Positions 25,026 to 36,400 of a stretch of 64,000 nucleotides of DNA are shown here, one piece after another (the first letter of the stretch is position 1; every line of letters begins with the position of its first letter). This stretch comes from Hygrophila difformis (Eukaryota; Streptophyta; Magnoliopsida; Lamiales; Acanthaceae), in NCBI GenBank assembly GCA_030278955.1, contig JAOANR010000014.1, forward strand, positions 807,063 to 871,062, written 5' to 3'. Both the position numbers and the translations under genes were made by a program. The notes below the pieces were generated by a model. The model ran no database searches, was not told the origin of the DNA, and saw only the letters and a list, made by a program, of their open reading frames with translations.

Positions 25026-25922
25026 TCACATGAAGTAAACAACATTGGTGTCCTTAACTATCATCAAGTTGCCTTTCTCGTACATTATCTGCAGTCAGGA
25101 ATACCTAGTTGATTTAATCGATCGATCATATGGATCATTGAACTGAATATAAATTTCTACCTCCAGAAGGGAAAAAGATCCCTGCTTCTGAGTAGGGGCA
25201 TCCCCACCACTGTTAACAACTCCAGCAATAATATCTGCAATTGGCATTTTGGACATTATTAATCATCTAAGAAACCATAGCACATTGAGATCCGATCCAC
25301 ACAGAAAATATTAGCAGCATTTGTGTTGCACAACTTCCAAATCACTATATGCATACCCTGTTGTGGCAGTAGTAGGACCACCACCAGTACTCCTTGTGTT
25401 TTCTTGCACCATCACTACTACCAGCTTCATTGTCCATCTCACGCTCTGTCTCCATTTCTCGCAACCTTTCTTGTTCACGCTCTGTCTCCATTTCATTCAG
25501 TTCTTGATGATGTATGTATTGCAAATTTTAGAACCCTAAGGGCAGCTTCAGCATCAGACTTCCAAATAAAAGATATGGTCACAAGAGAAATTCTCCATAC
25601 TCACAAATATATATCATCTAATCCACGTAGTGAAAAAAAAAAATAAAAAAAATTATTCTAGGCAAACCTGATTTATTTTCATTTTTCAGTTTTATGTTTA
25701 AGAAATGTGCATAAGATTAATTTGATCAATATATCTCAGAATCTGATAATAATAAGCTATAAATTGGAACAGGTACTCCATTTCAGGAAAACATTGAATA
25801 ACAGGAGAACAGATCAAAAAAGGTTTACCTGTCTCCTCAACTTCAGCTTAGCATGAGCAGTGGAAAGACGAATTAATTATTGTTTCCAGGGTTCGAGCAG
25901 TAATTGCAAGTGTCCCTCCAGT
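25026..25922 (-). pseudogene. MCM3 (replication licensing factor) 3'-end pseudogene fragment
   Basis: The minus strand carries the last exons of an MCM3-like gene: TGGTLAITARTLETII / RLSTAHAKLKLRRQ (25.84-25.92 kb), SDAEAALRVLKFAI and ELNEMETEREQERLREMETE (25.42-25.56 kb), IIAGVVNSGGDAPTQKQG (25.17-25.24 kb) and the C-terminus MYEKGNLMIVKDTNVVYFM (25.03-25.08 kb). These match the end of plant MCM3 (second-helix/AAA lid, acidic linker, winged-helix tail) as I remember it. The copy is broken. A duplicated 'aatt' shifts the frame after LETII, there is another shift between KFAI and ELNEM, and a further one in the linker. The AAA core, which should lie to the right, is absent. Intron-like boundaries remain, so it derives from genomic DNA. 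Confidence 0.72.
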
Positions 25923-26624
25923 CTAAAAATGTTGCGCAAATTGCTATTAGAAGATTAGATTATTACAGCCTCCTAAATAATGAACGCTCAAATCTGCTTG
26001 CTTTTTGATGGGAGTTTAAGTTAACAATAAACTATGAATAGCAGTAGGTTGGGGGAAAGGGGGTTCATGGACAGAAGCTGCATGCAGTGCAGGCTTGATG
26101 TAATTGAATTTCTTTCTCGAGCTTTGTTTAAGGTGTGGGGGTGCACGCACTACCATTACCACCGACCTTCACATTTGAGCTTTTACGTTTCTAGGGAAAG
26201 AGAAAATTGTGAAAAGCTTAAGCTCTGTCATATACTACTGTATATTCGTTATGAAAAATAATGAAACATTACTTCACAAATCTGTCACATCTGAAACATT
26301 ACCCCAAAACAACTAAGAAAACCAGCGTGTATTAGCCATTGCTGCTCCTTGTGCCACAATTTTTCCGATTTCCACCTAGAATGAATGACAATCAACATTT
26401 ACTCTACAATTATCTAGTACGACTGTATTTTTTCAAACGTCCAAAACAAGAACATCGCGGAATCAATCGAAAGATACCAAAGTTTCCTACTACAACATAT
26501 TTGCTGCAAATTTTTGCAATCATTCAATAAATAATTCATTCACTAACTAGTCATAATATGGAATAGTCCTATTATTCTTCTTCTGTTTGTGTCTCTTCCT
26601 AAGGTCGTCACTGTGTGTCTCTAT
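25923..26624. other. Intergenic between MCM3 fragment and ycf23-like gene
   Basis: No exon recognised. A 75-codon plus-strand frame at 26034-26261 has no recognisable motif. 26280-26624 is probably the 3' untranslated region and flank of the ycf23-like gene. Confidence 0.4.
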
Positions 26625-29191
26625 TCACACTCGTAAATCATTCTCTTGAATTGCATTTGCATGTCCACTCCAGGTCGATGAACTAAGCGCCCCAGAAATA
26701 CTTTTGACCTCTGCAATCATGGCTAATATATCATTGAGCTTGTTTATAGCCGAACCAACGCCCTGCATGACATTGCCAAAAGCAAATTTAATTTTAGTCA
26801 TTCCCCCTTTGCCAAGACCCATTCTTCTATTTTTGTTGTTTAAGTACATACCACGCCAGAAGCTCCTGCTGTGATAGCCATTGGTGCAGTAACAGAACTT
26901 AGCCCCGATGCACACATGACTGGTATTTTTACTGCCCGTGAAATCGAATATGCAGCAGCAAGTGTTGGGGTTGCCTGAAATAAAAACCATAAATAACATG
27001 TGCTAATCAAAGCTGCAAACGATCTATCTCTGTAAATCCCTCGGGATACATATGTAATTTACATGTTTTTGTAAATTACATGTTTTTGTTGACGAAATAT
27101 TCAGCGACAAAAGTTTGGGTCAAAATTCAGATCTCTCCATCCTCTTACAAAATTTTAAAACTGCTTCATAAATGTTCCAACGAAGAAAGAAGTACGCAAG
27201 CAGGCAGTACCTTCTCAATTAAACCGAGCACGCCAGCCTTTGAAGGGCTAGAAGCTTTTCCTCCTTCAGTTTGGATGATATCAGCACCTTCTTGTTCCAA
27301 CAGTTCAGCTAGCTTAACCTGTAAGAATAATTACAAACATGAGAAATGTAAAAGTCTGTAACCCGCATTTATGATCATTGTAAAGCTTCAATTACGAATG
27401 GTGAGTATAAGAATAAACCTGGTCAGGAAGGCTTAGTGTATGAGGCACAGTGACTGATAGTGTGATGGATGGAAGAATCCTCCTTGTCTCCTTAGTTAAA
27501 TTCAGAATCTGCAAAATTGGACAATCACCATAGTCCAAAGCAGATAGCTAATAATAAATCTAACATTTTAGGAATCTCAGGTAATAGAAAATATAAATAT
27601 TGTTTGAAGGATGCACGCTTTGAAACCCTGTTAAGAGCAGGGAATGAATGGAATCTCTGCAGATGGAACGTAATTGAAATGCTAGTTGTGAAAAGTAACC
27701 ATGTTATACCTGCTCTGGTGTAAAAGTTCGACCCATTTCATAGAAGGAGTCATAATTGCCAATTTCTACCTGAAAAAATGTACACAATTTAGGATTGGAG
27801 GTACAGTAATAAGTTGTGTTGCTTGAACTCAATGTGGTCCTTGACCAATAAATAAGACATGAAAAGCCACAAGGGAATTACAAGTCCTACCATTACAGCT
27901 CCTGCTTCAACAGCAGCCGGAAATGCAGATGGATCTACAGAAGAGACACAAATCTGCAAATACGTGAATTCATACAAGACATTGGTACACTGAAAATATA
28001 CCAAAAACCCTTATACCAAGTTACCAACAAAGTAACAGTAGTATATTTACTCCAACAAAGTAATCCATCCTTACCGGAAGAGAAGTCAAGTTTAGTGCCA
28101 GTTTCACCAAGTCTGGGTGACATGCAATGTCCACATGTGTTGCCCCTCCCTGTGGTACCAAGTACAAATTAAACGGGCACGATAAATCTCAGGCTAATGA
28201 AGCAGCAGAGATTGAGCAAAACAAGAATACTGCATCACACCACGGACAAAATGGCACAAATTAAAAGATCAAAGTTCAAATCTTGAAGTGGAACGCACAA
28301 TACATATGATGAATCTATCTTGAAGTAATAGTGTTAGCCTCAGTCTCCCCAGGACATTATTGATCAGCACTATTGCATTGGGGTCTGAGAGCAACTTTCT
28401 TAAGCTGAAACTCTCCTTCCAACGACACCCATTCAAAAGCGCTATATTAGGTTCTAAGTTAATGTGTAAACACTAAAAATAACTAAGATGTGATGCTTTT
28501 AACTAGCCTAATAAAGTAATCTTTAATTAATCACTCCAAACACACCCAACTGTGGAGGTGGTATAAACCCTATTGCATAGTACATGAGAACAGTTGGAAT
28601 CAATCATCATATAACCCTAGAGGAACTAGGCAAACATAACAGCATATTGGGATTAAACATATCCCTCGGCGGGTCTGAAATTCATGAAACAGAAATGCAT
28701 TCCCAAATAATTAATTATCCTCATCTCATGAAGCACTAGTCGATTACTAATAAAAGAACAAAAAAAGAAAATATTCCATATACTATAAAGCAACCTTTTC
28801 TGCAGCAGTAACGACAGCAGCTATATTGTCTCTGTCGAAATTATGCAACCCTGTGATGATCTGTAAGAACATAACCAAAACAAAACATGTAATTTCAGAT
28901 ACTCAAAAGTCGATAATAAAAGGAAGAAAAAGGAATGGGGATTCAAGCAGGGAAAAAATAAAAGTTAGATAGATATGTAGTAACTTTGAGGGCCCTTCTT
29001 TGATGAAATTCCTTCAAAACTGACTCTTTTGAGGAAGAGAGCAAAGCGGTGGTGATTCCGGATGAAGAAGAAAATCTTTTAGTGGTATAGGGAAGCCGTT
29101 TGGGAATGTGGAGGAGAGGACATTGATTTGGTTTGAAAATGGTAGAAAATGAGGTAGACGACGACATAGGGATGAAAGCGGAGGAACTCAT
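26625..29191 (-). CDS. Ycf23/DUF561 family protein, predicted plastid-targeted
   Basis: Nine exons, all in phase 0 with clean GT-AG junctions: 28985-29191, 28795-28860, 28075-28149, 27891-27953, 27710-27769, 27419-27508, 27211-27318, 26852-26974 and 26625-26762; 309 aa in total. Residues 1-60 are Ser/Thr-rich and short of acidic residues, typical of a chloroplast transit peptide. The mature part reads IITGLHNFDRDNIAAVVTAA, GGATHVDIACHPDLVKLAL, ICVSSVDPSAFPAAVEAGA, EIGNYDSFYEMG, ADIIQTEGGKAS and MCASGLSSVTAPMAITAGAS. This matches ycf23 of red-algal and cyanobacterial plastid genomes (DUF561), probably a TIM-barrel-like fold. Its biochemical role is unknown to me. The gene looks intact. A second in-frame Met at codon 9 is an alternative start. 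Confidence 0.92.
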
Positions 29192-29718
29192 CTTCTTCGC
29201 AATCGCCGAGACAGATGAGAGTGTGAGGATCGAGGATTGAGGAGAGCAGAGCTGTGTGCCTGTGCCCGTGCCCAGTGTAGGATTGATATGAGGAAACTGA
29301 AGAGATAAGGGTACTTACTTTTCTTTATTTTTATTTTTCTTTGGAGATGTTAGAACATCCCATTCCATTATTACTATAACGAGAAAAACTCTAATTACCA
29401 ATGTCATAGGTACGGAGTACTAGTAGTACTTCTATAATACTACTAGTAGTACATTTATACCGATGCCCATTACTTACTACTATTAGTGGTAAACATACAT
29501 TTGCTCCCATGTATTGGTTGTAGTCTAGTTTTCCCAATTTGGTACCAGGCGTGTTGCTGCTTTTGTCTCCTTTTTGGAGCTTTGGTGGTGTTTGATTCTT
29601 TTGGGCTCCCAATGTGTTTGAACAAGGTATTGATTTCGTTTGACTTTGGTGTTCTAAAATCCGATTTCATTTTGTGCTATTGTTTGATGAATTTCAAATT
29701 TTACTTAATACCAAGTAC
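29192..29718. other. 5' flank of ycf23-like gene up to the Copia insertion
   Basis: An imperfect hairpin, 'tactagtagtact' facing 'tactactagtagta', lies at 29415-29452. Sequence 29667-29718 is duplicated on the far side of the Copia element (41808-41852). Confidence 0.5.
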
Positions 29719-30373
29719 TGTTGGGGTCCTCCCAAAGTCAACAAAATAATATAAAAATGGACAATCTTCATTATCGGTGAAAGAGACTCGGGCATTATTA
29801 TTATTGAGAAGCTGTCATATTACACATTATTGAACAACAGCCAAAAACAAAAACAGAGAAAGAAAAGCAGTAGCAGCAGAGCAAAAACGCAGCAAAAAAC
29901 TCCCTCCGTTCAGTTTCCGATTTCCGGTCATTCGGTGAACCAAATCTTGTCTGATCGGGCGAAATTTTTACAGCAGGTGCAGGACATCTTGTTCTTCATT
30001 TTGTACGGTGGAGATCGAATTTCAAACGTTAGAAATTTTTGTATAATTTCCTGTTCGGGGCTGCAGATTGTGTTCTCATTTTCTATTTTTGGTGTTCTTG
30101 GTGGAGTTTGAGATTGTGGTGACTCTGTGTTGTTGTAAGGCCACATCTTTGGTTGTAATTTGGCAGACTTGGTGTAATCTCCTTTGGTGATAGTGGATTT
30201 GAGATAGGCTCAAGAGCCTCGTGGTTTTTACCTTTCGAATTGGAAGGGTTTTCCACGTAAATCCTTGTGTTCTTGTTTGCTTGGTTTTTTGTTAATGTTC
30301 CTGCGAAATTCTAACAACTTGGGAATTATTTATCCGCTGCAAATTTGATGTGAAGTGTTTTGATGAATTCCCA
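29719..30373 (+). repeat. Copia 5' LTR
   Basis: Begins TGTTGGGGTCC and ends ATTCCCAACA, giving 7-bp inverted ends TGTTGGG/CCCAACA. It is about 655 bp. The base pairs before it, 'agtac', would be the target duplication, but there is no 3' LTR to confirm this. Confidence 0.88.
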
Positions 30374-30410
30374 ACAGACTGGTATCAGAGTTGTTGTTGT
30401 TGTTAGAATT

Positions 30411-30651
30411 ATGGAAATTAACACAAGCAGGATGATTTCGTTGAACGGGATGAATTATCACAAATGGCAGGGGAAGATGAAAGATCTTCTATTTGTAAAA
30501 AGTTTGCATCTACCTGTGTTTGCTACTTCGAAGCCAGAATCTAAACAGATGAGGATTGGGCTTTTGAGCATCAACAAGTGTGTGGTTTTATTCGACAGTG
30601 GGTCGATGATAATGTGTTAAATTTGGTTGCTAATGAGACGCATGCCAAGAC
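30411..30651 (+). pseudogene. Copia gag, 5' part, frameshifted
   Basis: Starts [20 protein letters not shown], a typical Copia gag opening (substrate-binding 'NYxxW'). The frame shifts at about 30545, after SKPESK; downstream codons continue in another frame as [18 protein letters not shown]...LVANETHAKT. It is cut at 30651 by the Gypsy insertion and continues at 39909 (LWDKLEKLYASKTGNN). Confidence 0.88.
30647..30651. repeat. 5-bp target duplication of the Gypsy element, left
   Basis: AAGAC directly before the 5' LTR; the same 5 bp follow the 3' LTR at 39904-39908. Removing the element and one copy restores the Copia gag reading frame (A-K-T-L-W-D). Confidence 0.95.
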
Positions 30652-32437
30652 TGTAATACCCGCTAAATTTAAATATAGTATAAAAAAATAATTAATTGTC
30701 TGCTATAAATTAAAATTTAATAGGAAGTGGGTTTTAATTAAAAGAATGTTGTAAACAATGAACTATTTTTCCAAGTTTAAAAGTAGATGATAGGGAATAT
30801 TTTCTAGTATGGAAAAGTTTAAATGTTTGGAAGAGTAATATTTTAGAAAAAAAAAATAAGATTTGATTTAAAGATATAGATGGGTAAAAATAATTACTAA
30901 CAATAAGGATTCTAATATTTTGAAATAAATTTAGTTAGAATTAAGATATGACATAAAGACTTTGATAACCAATTGGTTAGTCAAGTGGGCTCATAACTTA
31001 AAGGTTGTGTGTTCAAACCCTACTTGTTTTGAAACTTTTATCAAAGAGCCAAATAAATGAATAAGTAAAATAAAAAAAAAAAATTGAAAAGACAAAAGAA
31101 GGATAGGGTGGCATGCATGTGGAGGGGCTATATGCATAAATTAAAAAAAAAAAAAAAAGAAAAAAAAAAGTTCACATGATGCATGGTTAGTAGCTACCCG
31201 TGAACATAGGAAATAAAAGAGAATAAAATATATAAAAGATTAAAAAAAAAACTAATAAAAAAATGAATGCACTAACCTTCTCCCACCTATAAATACTTGT
31301 TCATTGGTAAGCCAGAAGCACAAACAAAAAAAAAGAAAATCAGATTGTTAGATAGATCAATAGTGTGAGATGGAGAGAGCCTGCGAGAGATAGAGAGAAG
31401 TTGAGATAGTGGAAGAAAATCGTTGAGCAGTAGATAGGCAAGTGGTGGAGTAGTTGCAGTTCCAGATTTCAGTAAGACTATCATTAGGGAGATTGTAAGT
31501 AAATTTATATTCTGCGGGCGTTGTCCCAAAATTTAATTTTTGCATGTTTAATTCCTTATTGCTTTAATTAATTTAGAATTATTCATGCAAATGATTTATG
31601 CAGAGGAAATGCCCTAGTATGAGTTTAATTATTTTTGGGCTAAGCCATGCATGTGAAAAATTTTATTTCCAGTGTATGGCATGTAAATTATTGAGATGAT
31701 ATTATTATACGGGATATACTCCAATTGGGGTTATCTTCGTAAGAGCATTATAAAAAGAATTGTGTTAGGCCAAGGGTCTCACAATCAGTTCTAGTTGCAA
31801 GGGAGGGCCGCCCTTGTATACTCATAGTCTTGATTACGGTCACTATGAAAGCATGTTAGGTCCTATGGGATACCCCGGGTGTAGACGTCATAGTCGAGCA
31901 ACATGACACAGAGAATCAGAATTTTTAACGGTTTGACATGTCATTTACTGCTTGAGTCTTTATATTTAATTTTGTCCCATGAGTACAAATTTATTTACTC
32001 AGCCGGTGTGATGATAAATTATATGTGCACTCTTTTCAGGATTTGACATATGTGGAGATGACTAAATGCATGGGCACGGGCATGGGTATCAAACCTTTTG
32101 TGTAAAATAAATAAATATATATATATACATATATATACATATATATCATATTATTAGTTTTCATTTATATTTTAATGTTATGTCAAGTTACTTTTGGGGG
32201 CGACGAGCCTTAGTCGTCATATTTTGCGAACTCTAATATATTATATTTTGTAAATAATAAAGTTATTGTTTTAAGCATGTGTTAGCAATTTAATTTAATT
32301 AGCCTTAGCGCCAATTAATTAAGTTAGCCAAGGTTAGACCTAAGCGAGCTTAATTAAGGGGCGTGGCGGTAACAACCCCGGATTCCTAGTTGAGGCTTCC
32401 GCCGCGGAACTAAGAGTAGGAAAACGGGGGTGTTACA
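30652..32437 (+). repeat. Gypsy 5' LTR
   Basis: TGTAATACCC...GGGGGTGTTACA, 1786 bp. It contains long A-runs, a (TA)n tract at 32113-32148, and a TATA-like 'cacctataaatact' at 31286-31299 that probably marks the promoter. A tRNA-like stretch with box A/B-like words lies at 30966-31022. By eye only two base substitutions plus small run-length differences separate it from the 3' LTR. Confidence 0.95.
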
Positions 32438-32440
32438 GAG

Positions 32441-32453
32441 TGGTATCAGAGCC
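32441..32453 (+). other. Gypsy primer-binding site
   Basis: TGGTATCAGAGCC, 3 bp after the 5' LTR, complementary to the 3' end of initiator tRNA-Met; used to prime minus-strand DNA synthesis. Confidence 0.92.
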
Positions 32454-32633
32454 CATTTGAAAAAAAAATGTTTTTTTTTTAAAAAAAAAAGGAAAAGTAA
32501 AATATGTTTTCTTATCGGTTTAAAATAGAATTGTTGCATATTTTCGGGGGACACGATGCACTGACATTAGGCACAGTTCATGCTATTATCATTTTTAATA
32601 TTTGCAAATATTTATGATTATTTTGTTTGTTAG

Positions 32634-33185
32634 ATGGGGGATAACAATAGGATAGCCGAACTAGTTCCAGAGTTGGTTCGAGAATTAATAAAAACCAGCG
32701 AGCGAGAGAGGGCTAGAGCCGAGCACCTTAGCACAAAAAATGATCAGTTAAGGAACCGACTGGCGTTAGAGGCTACGGCACATATAAACGAGGAGCTAAT
32801 ACTCGAAAATAAGTATAAAGATGAATACGATAGAAGGGTCTTGGCCGAAACAGAAAAGGAGGAACTAGATCACTTGTGTGCTGAGCAGGTGGAGGAGATA
32901 GACGAACTGAAGGAGGAGCTGAAGGATACTAAGGAGCAAGTCAGCCTTCACCTAGATACCATAAGACGCCTGAACAAGGAGATTGCGTATATGGAGAGAA
33001 GGGGGCACAAAGTTAATAAGTTCTATAGAGACCTTACTGTTGATCTCCGACGCCTCCCAGGATCATCCGCCCAGGGTGCACGTGCCGAAGAAAGTGATCC
33101 CGATGAAGATGTTGTCTGTTTGCGCCAGCGAACCCCATCTCCAGTGTACCATCCTGCCAGCCCTCCTCGCGGTGCCCAGTACTAG
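32634..33185 (+). CDS. Extra 183-aa coiled-coil ORF upstream of gag
   Basis: The ORF runs from ATG 32634 to the stop at 33185, between the primer-binding site and gag, on the sense strand and in a frame different from gag-pol. The protein is strongly charged and helical. Glu/Lys/Leu heptad-like text (LCAEQVEEIDELKEELKDTK) covers roughly residues 15-125, and a disordered Ser/Pro-rich acidic tail (EESDPDED...TPSPVYHPASPPRG) ends it. I recognise no catalytic motif. Canonical Tekay elements encode only gag-pol. The ORF is uninterrupted, in keeping with the youth of the element. It might be a structural or nucleic-acid-handling accessory protein, or a captured piece of a host coiled-coil gene; nothing in the sequence decides this. 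Confidence 0.75.
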   Translation: MGDNNRIAELVPELVRELIKTSERERARAEHLSTKNDQLRNRLALEATAHINEELILENKYKDEYDRRVLAETEKEELDHLCAEQVEEIDELKEELKDTKEQVSLHLDTIRRLNKEIAYMERRGHKVNKFYRDLTVDLRRLPGSSAQGARAEESDPDEDVVCLRQRTPSPVYHPASPPRGAQY

Positions 33186-33462
33186 CTTATCGTTTCTTTA
33201 CTACTAGTAAAAGTTATAACTATTTTAAAACTTGGAAATTTTAAATGTTGTACCCAAGTCGGTATTAAGAATTATGACTATCTTAAACCTTGGAAATTTT
33301 CAATGTTGTACTCCAACTCGGTATTATGAAATAAAGTTTGCCTTATTATTATCTAGACTTTGAATAAACTAGTATGGTGTGTTATATTGATTTTTAAAGT
33401 GACTAACTAACTAACATATATCGACTAGGGGCGAAAGGGATAGCGATAACGCTAAGACAAGT

Positions 33463-36400
33463 ATGGCCGATGACGACAATCGTCAACAACGAATAGAACA
33501 ACTGCTAATCACCCTTGGAGCAGTAGTTCAGCAACAGGCGGAGAAAGGGGAAAGCCAGGGAGAGACCCAAGGAGATTTTATTGAAGCTGTTAATAAGTTT
33601 CAACCGCCTCGATATGCTGGACAAGAAGATCCAGCCAAGCTGGAAGGTTGGATTGAGTCATTTGAGAAACTGCTCGAAGCAGTTGAGTGTCCAGATGAAA
33701 GAAAGGTGGGAGTGGCTACCTTTTTCCTAACTGGCATTGCAAACACTTGGTGGAGGTCACAAGAGAACCGCCAAGTAACTTGGGAAGAGTTTCAGAAAAT
33801 CTTGAGGGAGCAGTTTTATCCACTTAGCCTCAAGAATGCCAAGTATGGAGAATTCATTTCTCTTCAACAGGGTAATCGGTCGGTTCAACAATACTATGCT
33901 AAGTTTACAGAACTCTTGAGGTTCGCCCCAGACCTGGTGGCAACTGAGCAAACTAAAGCCCAAAAATTTGAGCTTGGCTTGAATAAAAACATACGAAAGG
34001 CATTTGGAGGGAAGCAATTCACTAGCTTGCAAAAAGTCTATAATCGAGCTATGACAGTCGAGATGGTAGAAGGACACGAGCATAAAGGAGAAAACTCCAA
34101 ATCTGCACCACATGACAAGGGAAAGAGGAAAATTGAAGAGAGTAAGGATAATCATCCAAACCAAAGGAGGAATTTCCCAAGGAATAACTGGAATAGTACG
34201 GTGTTTCGCATCAATCGGAACGGAGAACCAATACCAGCCCCGTGCCGTCGCTGTTATAAAAAGCACACTATGCAACAGTGTCCTCAAGATGATGAATGCT
34301 ATCGTTGTGGACTAAAGGGACACAAGGCGGTGGACTGTCGCATAAGACTCGATCCTAGCCGAATTCGAGCAGACTTACGAAAGGAGGATTATTGTCCCCA
34401 AGGACCCCGCATTGGTGGAAATAATCAAGGACAACGGCCTCCATTTCCCAACAATCAAAGGACAGCTGGTGGAAACCCACAGAATCCAGGTGGGCCAAAT
34501 CAAGGAAGGTTGAACGTGGTAAACCAAGCTGACATGCCAGGTGCTGGAGATGTGATCGAAGGTACTTTCGAAATTAATGGGTATAAAGTGCGCATTCTAT
34601 TTGATTCTGGAGCCACATGTTCATTCATATCTCGTAGTAAATTGCCCGAGTTAGGACTCGATAACCCTCAGGAGATAACACTAAGAATCTCGTTGCCCAA
34701 CGGAACGATAGTTAGCTGCTCAAAGCGTCACGAAAAAGTTCCCATTCGTATTTGTGACGTCGAGTTCCTTGCAAATCTAGTAGAATTTGAATTACAAGAT
34801 TTTGATATTATCTTAGGAATGGATTGGCTAACGCGTTACCAAGCCAATATCAATTGTTCTCAGCAAAAGATAACAATTTATGGGGATAACAGGAAGCGTG
34901 TGTCTTTCTATGCTGAGCCAAAGAAGCCAACCACGAAAATTGTGTCAAGGGTGCAGTTAGCAACATTGATGAGAAAAGGAAATCCCCTTTACATTTGCTA
35001 CCTTATGAACCTTCAAGCAGAAGAGATAGACATAAACAATATTCCAGTAGTACGTGAGTATCCTGATGTATTCCCAGATGATATTCAGGGAATGCCACCC
35101 GAACGTGAGATAGAATTCACGATTGATTTGATTCCGGGTACCGAACCTGTATCAAAGGCTCCATACCGGATGGCACCAACAGAGATGAACGAGTTACGGG
35201 AACAACTTGAAGATCTTTTAGAAAAAGGATACATTCGTCCTAGTACATCTCCGTGGGGAGCACCTGTACTATTTGTACGAAAAAAAGATGGAGGACTAAG
35301 ACTCTGTATCGATTACAGAGGTCTCAACCAAGTAACCATCAAGAATAAATATCCCTTGCCACGAATAGATGACTTATTTGATCAACTAAAGGGAGCAAAG
35401 GTGTTTTCAAAGATTGATCTAAGGTCCGGATATCACCAGCTAAGGATAGCTAAAGAAGATATCCCAAAAACGGCATTTAGAACACGGTATGGACATTACG
35501 AGTTCACCGTGATGTCGTTTGGGCTGACCAACGCCCCAGCAGTATTCATGAGTCTCATGAATAATGTTTTTCGAGAACTGTTGGATAAATGCGTAGTAGT
35601 CTTCATTGACGACATATTGGTGTATTCCATAGACAAGGAGAGGCATGAACAACATCTACATCAAGTATTGCAAACTCTGAGGAATCACAAGTTATACGCT
35701 AAATTGTCAAAATGTGATTTCTGGCTAGACAAAGTCGCATTCCTTGGTCATATCGTCTCAGCCGAAGGAATTTCAGTTGACCCAGCCAAGGTATCCGCAG
35801 TAAAAGACTGGCCTGTACCAACATCGCAAACAGAGATAAGGAGTTTTCTCGGTCTAGCTGGCTATTACAGGAGGTTTGTTAAGGATTTCTCAAAAATTGC
35901 ACGACCCCTGACACAGAACCTTAAGAAGGGATCAAAGGTGATTTGGACACCTGAATGCGAAATTGCATTCCAAACTTTGAAAGAAATGTTGACCACAGCA
36001 CCAATACTTACCTTACCCACTGAAGATGGCGATTTTGAAGTTTATAGCGACGCTTCCAAATTTGGCTTGGGATGCGTGCTAATGCAACAAGGGAAGGTTA
36101 TAGCATATGCTTCTCGACAACTAAAGCCACATGAGGAGAATTACCCGACTCATGATTTAGAATTGGCTGCAGTTGTCTTCGCCCTAAAAATATGGAGACA
36201 CTACCTGTACGGACGGAGATGTAACATATACACAGACCATAAGAGCCTGAAGTACATCTACACTCAAAAAGAGCTCAACATGCGACAGAGACGGTGGTTG
36301 GAGTTGATGAAGGACTACGATTTAGGTATCACCTATCATGAGGGTAAAGCTAATAAAGTGGCAGATGCACTAAGTCGAAAGACAAGACCCTTAGATAATA

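Noticed and set aside
31287..31545. Minus-strand open frames inside the Gypsy 5' LTR (80 and 62 codons), repeated in the 3' LTR
   Set aside because: They exist twice only because the LTRs are identical; low-complexity Leu/Ser text, no family.
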